Assembly (NCBI GenBank): GCA_949152475.1
Contig: OX424563.1
Location: forward strand, 35,001 to 99,000
Length of the DNA stretch: 64,000 bases
Direction of reading: 5' to 3'
From: Terebella lapidaria
Lineage: Eukaryota; Annelida; Polychaeta; Terebellida; Terebellidae
The notes under the pieces are model-generated. The model was not told where the DNA came from. It did no database searches and was given only the letters and a program-made list of their open reading frames with translations. Positions within the stretch are counted from its first letter, which is position 1. Every line of letters begins with the position of its first letter. This document shows positions 34,301 through 46,978 of the stretch, one piece after another. The translations under genes were made by a program, and so were the position numbers.

Positions 34301-37300
34301 TCCTTTCAAGCGTAGGACTCAGAGGGCAGAGACTGGGACCTCAGCATCAGTCCTTCCCAGCGGAGGCTCAGAGAGCAGAGACTGGGACCTCAGCATCAGT
34401 CCTTCCCAGCGTAGGACTCAGAGAGTAGAGACTGGGACCTCAGCATCAGTCCTTCCCAGTGGAGGCTCAGAGAGCAGAGACTGGGACCTCAGCATCAGTC
34501 CTCTCCAGCGGAGACTCAGAGAGTCGAGACTGGGACCTCAGCATCAGTCCTTCCCAGTGGAGGCTCAGAGAGCAGAGACTGGGACCTCAGCATCAGTCCT
34601 TCCCAGCGTAGGACTCAGAGAGTAGAGACTGGGACCTCAGCATCAGTCCTTCCCAGTGGAGGCTCAGAGAGCAGAGACTGGGACCTCAGCATCAGTCCTT
34701 TCCAGCGGAGACTCAGAGAGTCGAGACTGGGACCTCAGCATCAGTCCTTCCCAGCAGAGGCTCAGAGAGCAGAGACTGGGACCTCAGCATCAGTCCTTCC
34801 CAGCGGAGGCTCAGAGAGCAGAGACTGGAACCTCAGCATCAATTTTTCCCAGCAAAGGCTCAGAGAGTGGAGACTGGGACCTCAGCATCAGTCCTTCCCA
34901 GCAGAGGCTCAGAGAGCAGAGACTGGGACCTCAGCATCACTCCTTTCCAGCGGGGACTCAGAAAGCAGAGACTGGGACCTCAGCATCAGTCCTTCCCAGT
35001 GGAGGACTCAGAGAGTGGAGACTGGGACCTCAGCATGAGTCCTTCCCAGCGGAGGCTCAGAGAGCAGAGACTGGGAGCTCAGCATCAGTCCTTCCCAGCG
35101 GAGGACTCAGAGAGCAGAGACTGGGATCTCAGCATCAGTCCTTTCAAGCGTAGGACTCAGAGAGCAGAGACTGGGACCTCAGCATCAGTCCTTCCCAGTG
35201 GAGGCTCAGAGAGCAGAGACTGGGACCTCAGCATCAGTCCTTCCCAGCGGAGGCTCAGAGAGCAGAGGCTGGGACCTCAGCATCAGTCCTCTCCATCGGA
35301 GGACTCAGAGAGTGGAGACTGGGACCTCAGCATCAGTTCTTCCCAGCGGAGGACTCAGAAATGAAGACTGGGACCTCAGCATCAGTCCTTCCCAGCGGAG
35401 GCACGGAGACTGGGACCTCAGCATCAGTCCTTCCCAGCGGAAGACTCAGAGAGTGGAGACTGGGACCTCAGCATCAGTCCTTCCCAGCGGAGGCACGGAG
35501 ACTGGGACCTCAGCATCAGTCCTTCCCAGCGGAGGACTCAGAGAGCAGAGAATGGGACCTCAGCATCAGTCCTTCCCAGCGGAGGCTCTGAGAGCAGACT
35601 GGAACCTCAGCATCAGTCCTTCCCAGCGGAGGCTCAGAGAGCAGAGACTGGGACCTCAGCATCAGTCCTTCCCAGCGGAGTACTCAGAGAGCAGAGACTG
35701 GGACCTCAGCATCAGTCCTTCCCAGCGGAGGCTCAGAGAGCAGAGACTGGGACCTCAGCATCAGTCCTTCCCAGCGGAGGCTCAGAGAGTAGAGACTGGG
35801 ACCTAAGCATCAGTCTTTCCCAGAGGGGGCTGAGAGAGTCGAGACTGGGACATCAGCATCAGTCCTTCCCAGCGGAGGACTCAGAGAGCAGAGAATGGGA
35901 CCTCAGCATCAGTCCTTCCCAGCGGAGGCTCTGAGAGCAGACTGGAACCTCAGCATCAGTCCTTCCCAGCAGAGGCCTCAGACAGCAGAGACTGGGACCT
36001 CAGCATCAGTCCTTCTCAGCGGAGGCTCAGAGAGCAGAGAAGTTCTTCCCAGCGGAGGCTCAGAGAGCAGAGACTGGAACCTCAGCATTGGTCCTTTCCA
36101 GCGGAGGCTCAGAGAGCAGAGACTGGGACCCCAGCATCAGTCCTTCTCAGCGGAGGCTCAGGGAGCAGAGACTGGGACTCCAGCATCAGTCCTTCTCAGC
36201 AGAGGCCTCAGACAGCAGAGACTGGGACCTGAGCATCAGTCCTTCCCAGCGGAGGCTCAGAGAGCAGAGAAGTTCTTCCCAGCGGAGGCTCAGAGAGCAG
36301 AGACTGGGACCTCAGCATCAGTCCTTCTCAGCGGAGGCTCAGGGAGCAGAGACTGGGACCCCAGCATCAGTCCTTCTCAGCAGAGGCCTCAGACAGCAGA
36401 GACTGGGACCTCAGCATCAGTCCTTCCCAGCGGAGGCTCAGAGAGCAGAGTTCTTCTCAGCGGAGGCTCAGAGAGCAGAGACTGGAACCTCAGCATTGGT
36501 CCTTTCCAGCGGAGTCTCAGAGAGCAGAGACAGGGACCTCAGCATCAGTATTTCTCAGCAGAGACTCAGAGAGCAGAGACTGGGAACTCAGCATCAGTCC
36601 TTCCCATCGGAGGCTCAGAGAGCAGAGAAGTTCTTCCCAGCGGAGGCTCAGAGAGCAGAGACTGGAACCTCAGCATTGGTCCTTTCCAGCGGAGGCTCAG
36701 AGAGCAGAGACTGGGACCCCAGCATCAGTCCTCAGCGGAGGCTCAGGGAGCAGAGACTGGGATCTCAGCATCAGTCCTTCTCAGCGGAGGACTCAGAGAG
36801 TGCAGACTAGGACCTCAGCATCAGTCCTTCCCAGCGGAGGCTCAGAGACTGGAGACTGGGACCTCAGCATGAGTCCTTCTCAGCGGAGGCTCAGAGAGCA
36901 GAGACTGGGACCTCAGCATCAGTCCTTCCCAGCGGAGGCTCTGAGAGCAGACTGGAACCTCAGCATCAGTCCTCTCCAGCGGAGGCTCAGAGAGCAGAGA
37001 CTGGGACCTCAGCATCAGTCCTTCCCAGCGGGGACTCAGAAAGCAGAGACTGGGACCTCAGCATGAGTCCTTCTCAGCGGAGGCTCAGAGAGCAGAGACT
37101 GGGACCTCAGCATCAGTCCTCTCCAGCGGAGGCTCAGAGAGCAGAGACTGGGACCTCAGCATCAGTCCTCTCCATCGGAGGACTCAGAGAGTGGAGACTG
37201 GGACCTCAGCATCAGTCCTTCCCAGCGGAGGACTCAGAAATGAAGACTGGGACCTCAGCATCAGTCTTTCCCAGCGGAGGCACGGAGACTGGGACCTCAG

Positions 37301-40300
37301 CATCAGTCCTTCCCAGCGGAAGACTCAGAGAGTGGAGACTGGGACCTCAGCATCAGTCCTTCCCAGCGGAGGCACGGAGACTGGGACCTCAGCATCAGTC
37401 CTTCCCAGCGGAGGACTCAGAGAGCAGAGACTGGGACCTCAGCATCAGTCCTTCCCAGCGGAGGCTCTGAGAGCAGACTGGAACCTCAGCATCAGTCCTT
37501 CCCAGCGGAGGCTCATAGAGACAGAGACTGGGACCTCAGCATCAGTCCTTCCCAGCGGAGGACTCAGAGAGCAGAGACTGGGACCTCAGCATCAGTCCTT
37601 CCCAGCGGAGGCTCAGAGAGCAGAGACTGGGACCTCAGCATCAGTCCTTCCCAGCGGAGGCTCAGAGAGTAGAGACTGGGACCTCAGCATCAGTCTTTCC
37701 CAGAGGGGGTTGAGAGAGTCGAGACTGGGACATCAGCATCAGTACTTCCCAGCTGAGGCTCAGAGAGCAGAGACTGGGACCTCAGCATCAGTCCTTCCCA
37801 GCGGAGGACTCAGAGGCTGGGACCTCAGCATCAGTCCTTCCCAGCAGAGGCTCAGAGAGCAGAGACTGGGACCTCAGCATCAGTCCTTCCCAGCGGAGGA
37901 CTCAGAGGCTGGGACCTCAGCATCAGTCCTTCCCAGCAGAGGCTCAGAGAGCAGAGGCTGGGACCTCAGCATCAGTCCTTCCCAGCAGAGGCTCAGAGAG
38001 CAGAGACTGGGACCTCAGCATCAGTCCTTCCCAGCGGAAGACTCAGAGAGTGGAGACTGGGACCTCAGCATCAGTCCTTCCCAGCGGAGGCACGGAGACT
38101 GGGACCTCAGCATCAGTCCTTCCCAGCGGAGGACTCAGAGAGCAGAGACTGGGACCTCAGCATCAGTCCTTCCCAGCGGAGGCTCTGAGAGCAGACTGGA
38201 ACCTCAGCATCAGTCCTTCCCAGCGGAGGCTCAGAGAGCAGAGACTGGGACCTCAGCATCAGTCCTTCCCAGCGGAGGACTCAGAGGCTGGGACCTCAGC
38301 ATCAGTCCTTCCCAGCAGAGGCTCAGAGAGCAGAGACTGGGACCTCAGCATCAGTCCTTCCCAGCGGAGGCTCAGAGAGCAGAGACTGGAACCTCAGCAT
38401 AAATTTTTTCCAGCGGAGGCTCAGAGAGTGGAGACTGGGACCTCAGCATTGGTCCTTCCCAGCGGAGGACTCAGAGGCTGGGACCTCAGCATCAGTCCTT
38501 CCCAGCGGAGGACTCAGAGGCTGGGACCTCAGCATCAGTCCTTCCCAGCAGAGGCTCAGAGAGCAGAGACTGGGACCTCAGCATCAGTCCTTCCCAGCGG
38601 AGGCTCAGAGAGCAGAGACTGGGACCTCAGCATCAGTCCTTCCCAGCGGAGGACTCAGAGGCTGGGACCTCAGTATCAGTCCTTCCCAGCAGAGACTCAG
38701 AGAGCAGAAACTGGGACCTCAGCATCAGTCCTTCCCAGCGGAGGCTCAGAGAGCAGAGACTGGAACCTCAGCATCAATTTTTCCCAGCGGAAGCTCAGAG
38801 AGCAGAGACTGGGACCCCAGCATTAGTCCTTCTCAGCGGATTCACAGGGAGCAGAGACTGGGATCTCAGCTTCAGTCCTTCTCAGCGGAGGACTCAGAGA
38901 GTGCAGACTAGGACCTCTGCATCAGTCCTACCCAGCGGAGGCTCAGAGACTGGAGACTGGGACCTCAGCATGAGTCCTTCCCAACGGAGGCTCAGAGGCT
39001 GGGACCTCAGCATCAGTCCTTCTCAGCAGAGGCTCAGAGAGCAGAGACTGGGACCTCAGCATCAGTCCTTCCCAGCGGAGGCTCAGAGAGCAGAGACTGG
39101 AACCTCAGGATCAATTTTTCCCAGCGGAGGCTCAGAGAGTGGAGACTGGGACCTCAGCATCAGTCCTTCCCAGCAGAGGCTCAGAGAGCAGAGACTGGGA
39201 CCTCAGCATCAGTCCTTCCCAGCGGAGGCTCAGAGAGCAGAGACTGGAACCTCAGCATCAATTTTTCCCAGCGGAGGCTCAGAGAGTGGAGACTGGGACC
39301 TCAGCATTGGTCCTTCCCAGCGGAAGCTCAGAGAGCAGAGACTGGGACCCCAACATCAGTCCTTCTCAGCGGATTCTCAGGGAGCAGAGACTGGGATCTC
39401 AGCTTCCGTCCTACCCAGCGGAGGCTCAGAGACTGGAGACTGGGACCTCAGCATGAGTCCTTCCCAACGGAGGCTCAGAGAGCAGAGACTGGGACCTCAG
39501 CATCAGTCTTTTCCAGCGGAGGCTCAGAGAGCAGAGATTGTGACCTCAGCATCAGTTTTTCCCAGCAGAGGCTCAGAGAGCAGAGACTGGGACCTCGGCA
39601 TCACTTCTTCCCAGCGGGGACTCAGAAAGCAGAGACTGGGACCTCGGCATCAGTCCTCAGTGGAGGACTCAGAGAGTTGAGACTGGGACCTCAGCATCAG
39701 TCCTTTTCAGCGGAGGCTCAGAGAGCAGAGACTGGGACCTCAGCATCAGTCCTTCCCAGCAGAGGGCTCAAGCACAGACTGGGACCCCAGCATCAGTCCT
39801 TCCCAGCGGAGGACTCAGAGGCTGGGACCTCAGCATCAGTCCTTCCCAGCGGAGGACACAGAGGCTGGGACCTCAGCATCAGTCCTTCCCAGCAGAGGCT
39901 CAGAGAGCAGAGACTGGGACCTCAGCATCAGTCCTTCCCGGCGGAGGACTCAGAGGCTGGGACCTCAGTATCAGTCCTTCCCAGCAGAGGCTCAGAGAGC
40001 AGAGACTGGGACCTCAGCATCAGTCCTTCCCCGCGGAGGCTCAGAGAGCAGAGACTGGAACCTCAGCATCAATTTTTCCCAGCGGAAGCTCAGAGAGCAG
40101 AGACTGGGATCCCAGCATCAGTCCTTCTCAGCGGATTCTCAGGGAGCAGAGACTGGGATCTCAGCTTCAGTCCTTCTCAGCGGAGGACTGAGAGAGTGCA
40201 GACTAGGACCTGTGCATCAGTCTTACCCAGCGGAGGCTCAGAGACTGGAGACTGGGACCTCAGCATGAGTCCTTCCCAACGGAGGCTCAGAGGCTGGGAC

Positions 40301-43300
40301 CTCAGCATCAGTCCTTCCCAGCAGAGGCTCAGAGAGCAGAGACTGGGACCTCAGCATCAGTCCTTCCCAGCGGAGGCTCAGAGAGCAGAGACTGGAAGCT
40401 CAGCATCAATTTTTCCCAGCAAAGGCTCAGAGAGTGGAGACTGGGACCTCAGCATCAGTCCTTCCCAGCAGAGGCTCAGAGAGCAGAGACTGGGACCTCA
40501 GCATCACTCCTTTCCAGCGGGGACTCAGAAAGCAGAGACTGGGACCTCAGCATCAGTCCTTCCCAGTGGAGGACTCAGAGAGTGGAGACTGGGACCTCAG
40601 CATGAGTCCTTCCCAGCGGAGGCTCAGAGAGCAGAGACTGGGACCTCAGCATCAGTCCTTCCCAGCGGAGGACTCAGAGAGTGAAGACTGGGACCTCAGC
40701 ATCAGTCCTTCTCAGCGGAGACTCAGAGAGTAGAGACTGGGACCTCAGCATCAGTCCTTTTCAGCGGAGTACTCAGAGAGTGGAGACTGGGACCTCAGCA
40801 TCAGTCCTTCCCAGCGGATGCTCAGAGAGCAGAGACTGGGACCTCAGCATCAGTCTTTCCCAGCGGAGGACTCAATGAGTGGAGACTGGGACCTCAGCAT
40901 CAGTCCTTCCCAGCAGAGGTCTCAGAGAGTAGAGACTGGGACCTCAGCATCAATCTTTCCCAGCGGAGGACTCAATGAGTGGAGACTGGGACCTCAGCAT
41001 CAGTCCTTCCCAGCAGAGGTCTCAGAGAGTAGAGACTGGGACCTCAGCTTCAGTCCTTCCCAGCGGTGGACTCAGAGAGTAGAAACTGGGACCTCAGCTT
41101 CAGTCCTTCCCAGCGGGGGCTGAGAGAGTCGAGACTGGGACCTCAGCATCAGTCCTTCCCAGCAGAGGCTCAGAGAGCAGAGACTGGGACCTCAGCATCA
41201 GTATTTCCCAGCAGAGGACTCAGAGAGCAGAGACTGGGACCTCAGCATCAGTCCTTCCCAGCGGAGGACTCAGAAATGAAGACTGTTACCTCAGCATCAG
41301 TCCTTCCCAGCGGGGGCTCAGAGAGCAGAGACTGGGACCTCAGCATCAGGCCTTCCCAGCAGAGGACGCAGAGACTGGAACCTCAGCATCAGTCCTTCCC
41401 AGCGGGGACTCAGAAAGCAGAGACTGGGACCTCAGCATCAGTCCTTCCCAGTGGAGGACTCAGAGAGTGGAGACTGGGACCTCAGCATCAGTCCTTCCCA
41501 GCCTAGGCTCAGAGACTGGAGACTGGGACCTCAGCATGAGTCCTTCCCAGCGGAGGCTCAGAGTGCAGAGACTGGGACCTCAGCATCAGTCCTCTCCAGC
41601 GGAGGCTCAGAGAGCAGAGACTGTGACCTCAGCATCAGTTTTTCCCAGCGGAGGCTCAGAGAGCAGAGACTGGGACCTCAGCATCAGTCCTTCCCAGCGG
41701 AGACTCAGAAAGCAGAGACTGGGACCTCAGCATCAGTCCTTCCCAGTGGAGGACTCAGAGAGTGGAGACTGGGACCTCAGCATCAGTCCTTCCCAGCAGA
41801 GGTCTCAGAGAGTAGAGACTGGGACCTCAGCATCAGTCCTTCCCATCCGAGGCTCAGAGAGCAGAGACTGGGACCTCAGCATCAGTCCTTCCCAGCGGAG
41901 GACTCAGAGAGCAGAGACTGGGATCTCAGCATCAGTCCTTTCAAGCGTAGGACTCAGAGGGCAGAGACTGGGACCTCAGCATCAGTCCTTCCCAGCGGAG
42001 GCTCAGAGAGCAGAGACTGGGACCTCAGCATCAGTCCTTCCCAGCGTAGGACTCAGAGAGTAGAGACTGGGACCTCAGCATCAGTCCTTCCCAGTGGAGG
42101 CTCAGAGAGCAGAGACTGGGACCTCAGCATCAGTCCTCTCCAGCGGAGACTCAGAGAGTCGAGACTGGGACCTCAGCATCAGTCCTTCCCAGTGGAGGCT
42201 CAGAGAGCAGAGACTGGGACCTCAGCATCAGTCCTTCCCAGCGTAGGACTCAGAGAGTAGAGACTGGGACCTCAGCATCAGTCCTTCCCAGTGGAGGCTC
42301 AGAGAGCAGAGACTGGGACCTCAGCATCAGTCCTTTCCAGCGGAGACTCAGAGAGTCGAGACTGGGACCTCAGCATCAGTCCTTCCCAGCAGAGGCTCAG
42401 AGAGCAGAGACTGGGACCTCAGCATCAGTCCTTCCCAGCGGAGGCTCAGAGAGCAGAGACTGGAACCTCAGCATCAATTTTTCCCAGCAAAGGCTCAGAG
42501 AGTGGAGACTGGGACCTCAGCATCAGTCCTTCCCAGCAGAGGCTCAGAGAGCAGAGACTGGGACCTCAGCATCACTCCTTTCCAGCGGGGACTCAGAAAG
42601 CAGAGACTGGGACCTCAGCATCAGTCCTTCCCAGTGGAGGACTCAGAGAGTGGAGACTGGGACCTCAGCATGAGTCCTTCCCAGCGGAGGCTCAGAGAGC
42701 AGAGACTGGGAGCTCAGCATCAGTCCTTCCCAGCGGAGGACTCAGAGAGCAGAGACTGGGATCTCAGCATCAGTCCTTTCAAGCGTAGGACTCAGAGAGC
42801 AGAGACTGGGACCTCAGCATCAGTCCTTCCCAGTGGAGGCTCAGAGAGCAGAGACTGGGACCTCAGCATCAGTCCTTCCCAGCGGAGGCTCAGAGAGCAG
42901 AGGCTGGGACCTCAGCATCAGTCCTCTCCATCGGAGGACTCAGAGAGTGGAGACTGGGACCTCAGCATCAGTTCTTCCCAGCGGAGGACTCAGAAATGAA
43001 GACTGGGACCTCAGCATCAGTCCTTCCCAGCGGAGGCACGGAGACTGGGACCTCAGCATCAGTCCTTCCCAGCGGAAGACTCAGAGAGTGGAGACTGGGA
43101 CCTCAGCATCAGTCCTTCCCAGCGGAGGCACGGAGACTGGGACCTCAGCATCAGTCCTTCCCAGCGGAGGACTCAGAGAGCAGAGAATGGGACCTCAGCA
43201 TCAGTCCTTCCCAGCGGAGGCTCTGAGAGCAGACTGGAACCTCAGCATCAGTCCTTCCCAGCGGAGGCTCAGAGAGCAGAGACTGGGACCTCAGCATCAG

Positions 43301-43497
43301 TCCTTCCCAGCGGAGTACTCAGAGAGCAGAGACTGGGACCTCAGCATCAGTCCTTCCCAGCGGAGGCTCAGAGAGCAGAGACTGGGACCTCAGCATCAGT
43401 CCTTCCCAGCGGAGGCTCAGAGAGTAGAGACTGGGACCTAAGCATCAGTCTTTCCCAGAGGGGGCTGAGAGAGTCGAGACTGGGACATCAGCATCAG
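28320..43497. repeat. 7,635-bp higher-order direct duplication in the minisatellite
   Basis: The block at about 28320-35862 recurs at about 35955-43497 with a constant offset of 7,635 bp. Every landmark variant compared keeps that offset (28874 and 36509; 30766 and 38401; translated frames at 29556 and 37191, 32042 and 39677, 33816 and 41451). I found no difference in the stretches compared. The copies diverge at about 35863/43498. Confidence 0.85.
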
Positions 43498-43799
43498 TAC
43501 TTCCCAGCTGAGGCTCAGAGAGCAGAGACTGGGACCTCAGCACCAGTCCTTCCCAGTGGAGGACTCAGAGGCTGGGACCTCAGCATCAGTCCTTCCCAGC
43601 AGAGGCTCAGAGAGCAGAGACTGGGACCTCAGCATCAGTCCTTCCCAGCGGAGGCTCAGAGAGCAGAGACTGGGACCTCAGCATCAGTCCTTCCCAGCGG
43701 AGGACTCAGAGGCTGGGACCTCAGCATCAGTCCTTCCCAGCGGAGGCTCAGAGAGCAGAGACTGGGACCTCAGCATCAGTCCTTCCCAGCGGAGGACTC

Positions 43800-46780
43800 A
43801 GAGAGTGAAGACTGGGACCTCAGCATAAATTTTTTCCAGCGGAGGCTCAGAGAGTGGAGACTGGGACCTCAGCATTGGTCCTTCCCAGCGGAGGACTCAG
43901 AGGCTGGGACCTCAGCATCAGTCCTTCCCAGCGGAGGACTCAGAGGCTGGGACCTCAGCATCAGTCCTTCCCAGCAGAGGCTCAGAGAGCAGAGACTGGG
44001 ACCTCAGCATCAGTCCTTCCCAGCGGAGGCTCAGAGAGCAGAGACTGGGACCTCAGCATCAGTCCTTCCCAGCGGAGGACTCAGAGGCTGGGACCTCAGT
44101 ATCAGTCCTTCCCAGCAGAGACTCAGAGAGCAGAGACTGGGACCTCAGCATCAGTCCTTCCCAGCGGAGGCTCAGAGAGCAGAGACTGGAACCTCAGCAT
44201 CAATTTTTCACAGCGGAAGCTCAGAGAGCAGAGACTGGGACCCCAGCATCAGTCCTTCTCAGCGGATTCTCAGGGAGCAGAGACTGGGATCTCAGCTTCA
44301 GTCCTTCTCAGCGGAGGACTCAGAGAGTGCAGACTAGGATCTCTGCATCAGTCCTACCCAGCAGAAGCTCAGAGACTGGAGACTGGGACCTCAGCATGAG
44401 TCCTTCCCAACGGAGGCTCAGAGGCTGGGACCTCAGCATCAGTCCTTCTCAGCAGAGGCTCAGAGAGCAGAGACTGGGACCTCAGCATCAGTCCTTCCCA
44501 GCGGAGGCTCAGAGAGCAGAGACTGGAACCTCAGCATCAATTTTTCCCAGCGGAGGCTCAGAGAGTGGAGACTGGGACCTCAGCATCAGTCCTTCTCAGC
44601 AGAGGCTCAGAGAGCAGAGACTGGGACCTCAGCGTCAGTCCTTCCCAGCGGAGGCTCAGAGAGCAGAGACTGGAACCTCAGCATCAATTTTTCCCAGCGG
44701 AGGCTCAGAGAGTGGAGACTGGGACCTCAGCATTGGTCCTTCCCAGCGGAAGCTCAGAGAGCAGAGACTGGGACCCCAACATCAGTCCTTCTCAGCGGAT
44801 TCTCAGGGAGCAGAGACTGGGATCTCAGCTTCCGTCCTACCCAGCGGAGGCTCAGAGACTGGAGACTGGGACCTCAGCATGAGTCCTTCCCAACGGAGGC
44901 TCAGAGAGCAGAGACTGGGACCTCAGCATCAGTCCTTTCCAGCGGAGGCTCAGAGAGCAGAGATTGTGACCTCAGCATCAGTTTTTCCCAGCAGAGGCTC
45001 AGAGAGCAGAGACTGGGACCTCGGCATCACTTCTTCCCAGCGGGGACTCAGAAAGCAGGGACTGGGACCTCAGCATCAGTCCTCCGTGGAGGACTCAGAG
45101 AGTTGAGACTGGGACCTCAGCATCAGTCCTTTTCAGCGGAGGCTCAGAGAGCAGAGACTGGGACCTCAGCATCAGTCCTTCCCAGCAGAGGGCTCAGAGA
45201 GCAGAGACTGGGACCCCAGCATCAGTCCTTCCCAGCGGAGGACTCAAGAGGCTGGGACCTCAGCATCAGTCCTTCCCAGCGGAGGACTCAGAGGCTGGGA
45301 CCTCAGCATCAGTCCTTCCCAGCAGAGGCTCAGAGAGCAGAGACTGGGACCTCAGCATCAGTCCATCCCAGCGGAGGCTCAGAGAGCAGAGACTGGGACC
45401 TCAGCATCAGTCCTTCCCAGCGGAGGACTCAGAGGCTGGGACCTCAGTATCAGTCCTTCCCAGCAGAGGCTCAGAGAGCAGAGACTGGGACCTCAGCATC
45501 AGTCCTTCTCAGCGGAGGCTCAGGGAGCAGAGACTGGGACCCCAGCATCAGTCCTTCTCAGCAGAGGCCTCAGACAGCAGAGACTGGGACCTCAGCATCA
45601 GTCCTTCCCAGCGGAGGCTCAGAGAGCAGAGAAGTTCTTCCCAGCGGAGGCTCAGAGAGCAGAGACTGGGACCTCAGCATCAGTCCTTCTCAGCGGAGGC
45701 TCAGGGAGCAGAGACTGGGACCCCAGCATCAGTCCTTCTCAGCGGAGGCCTCAGACAGCAGAGACTGGGACCTCAGCATCAGTCCTTCCCAGCGGAGGCT
45801 CAGAGAGCAGAGTTCTTCTCAGCGGAGGCTCAGAGAGCAGAGACTGGAACCTCAGCATTGGTCCTTTCCAGCGGAGTCTCAGAGAGCAGAGACAGGGACC
45901 TCAGCATCAGTATTTCTCAGCAGAGACTCAGAGAGCAGAGACTGGGAACTCAGCATCAGTCCTTCCCATCGGAGGCTCAGAGAGCAGAGAAGTTCTTCCC
46001 AGCGGAGGCTCAGAGAGCAGAGACTGGAACCTCAGCATTGGTCCTTTCCAGCGGAGGCTCAGAGAGCAGAGACTGGGACCCCAGCATCAGTCCTCAGCGG
46101 AGGCTCAGGGAGCAGAGACTGGGATCTCAGCATCAGTCCTTCTCAGCGGAGGACTCAGAGAGTGCAGACTAGGACCTCAGCATCAGTCCTTCCCAGCGGA
46201 GGCTCAGAGACTGGAGACTGGGACCTCAGCATCAGTCCTTCCCAGCGGAGGCTCAGAGAGCAGAGACTGGGACCTCAGCATCAGTCCTTCCCAGCGGAGG
46301 ACTCAGAAATGAAGACTGGGACCTCAGCATCAGTCCTTCCCAGCGGAGGCACGGAGACTGGGACCTCAGCATCAGTCCTTCCCAGCGGAAGACTCAGAGA
46401 GTGGAGACTGGGACCTCAGCATCAGTCCTTCCCAGCGGAGGCACGGAGACTGGGACCTCAGCATCAGTCCTTCCCAGCGGAGGACTCAGAGAGCAGAGAC
46501 TGGGACCTCAGCATCAGTCCTTCCCAGCGGAGGCTCTGAGAGCAGACTGGAACCTCAGCATCAGTCCTTCCCAGCGGAGGCTCAGAGAGCAGAGACTGGG
46601 ACCTCAGCATCAGTCCTTCCCAGCGGAGGACTCAGAGAGCAGAGACTGGGACCTCAGCATCAGTCCTTCCCAGCGGAGGCTCAGAGAGCAGAGACTGGGA
46701 CCTCAGCATCAGTCCTTCCCAGCGGAGGCTCAGAGAGTAGAGACTGGGACCTCAGCATCAGTCTTTCCCAGAGGGGGCTG
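43800..46780. repeat. Diverged, rearranged third copy of parts of the 7.6-kb block
   Basis: Variants from the middle of the block reappear at an offset of 5,426 bp from copy 2 (38401 and 43827). Variants from the head of the block then appear at an offset of 9,362 bp (36509 and 45871). Small differences are present, so this copy is older or was rearranged by unequal exchange. Confidence 0.7.
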
Positions 46781-46978
46781 AGAGAGTCGAGACTGGGACA
46801 TCAGCATCAGTACTTCCCAGCTGAGGCTCAGAGAGCAAAGACTGGGACCTCAGCATCAGTCCTTCCCAGCGGAGGACTCAGAGGCTGGGACCTCAGCATC
46901 AGTCCTTCCCAGCAGAGGCTCAGAGAGCAGAGACTGGGACCTCAGCATCAGTCTTTCCCAGCGGAGGCTCAGAGAGCA

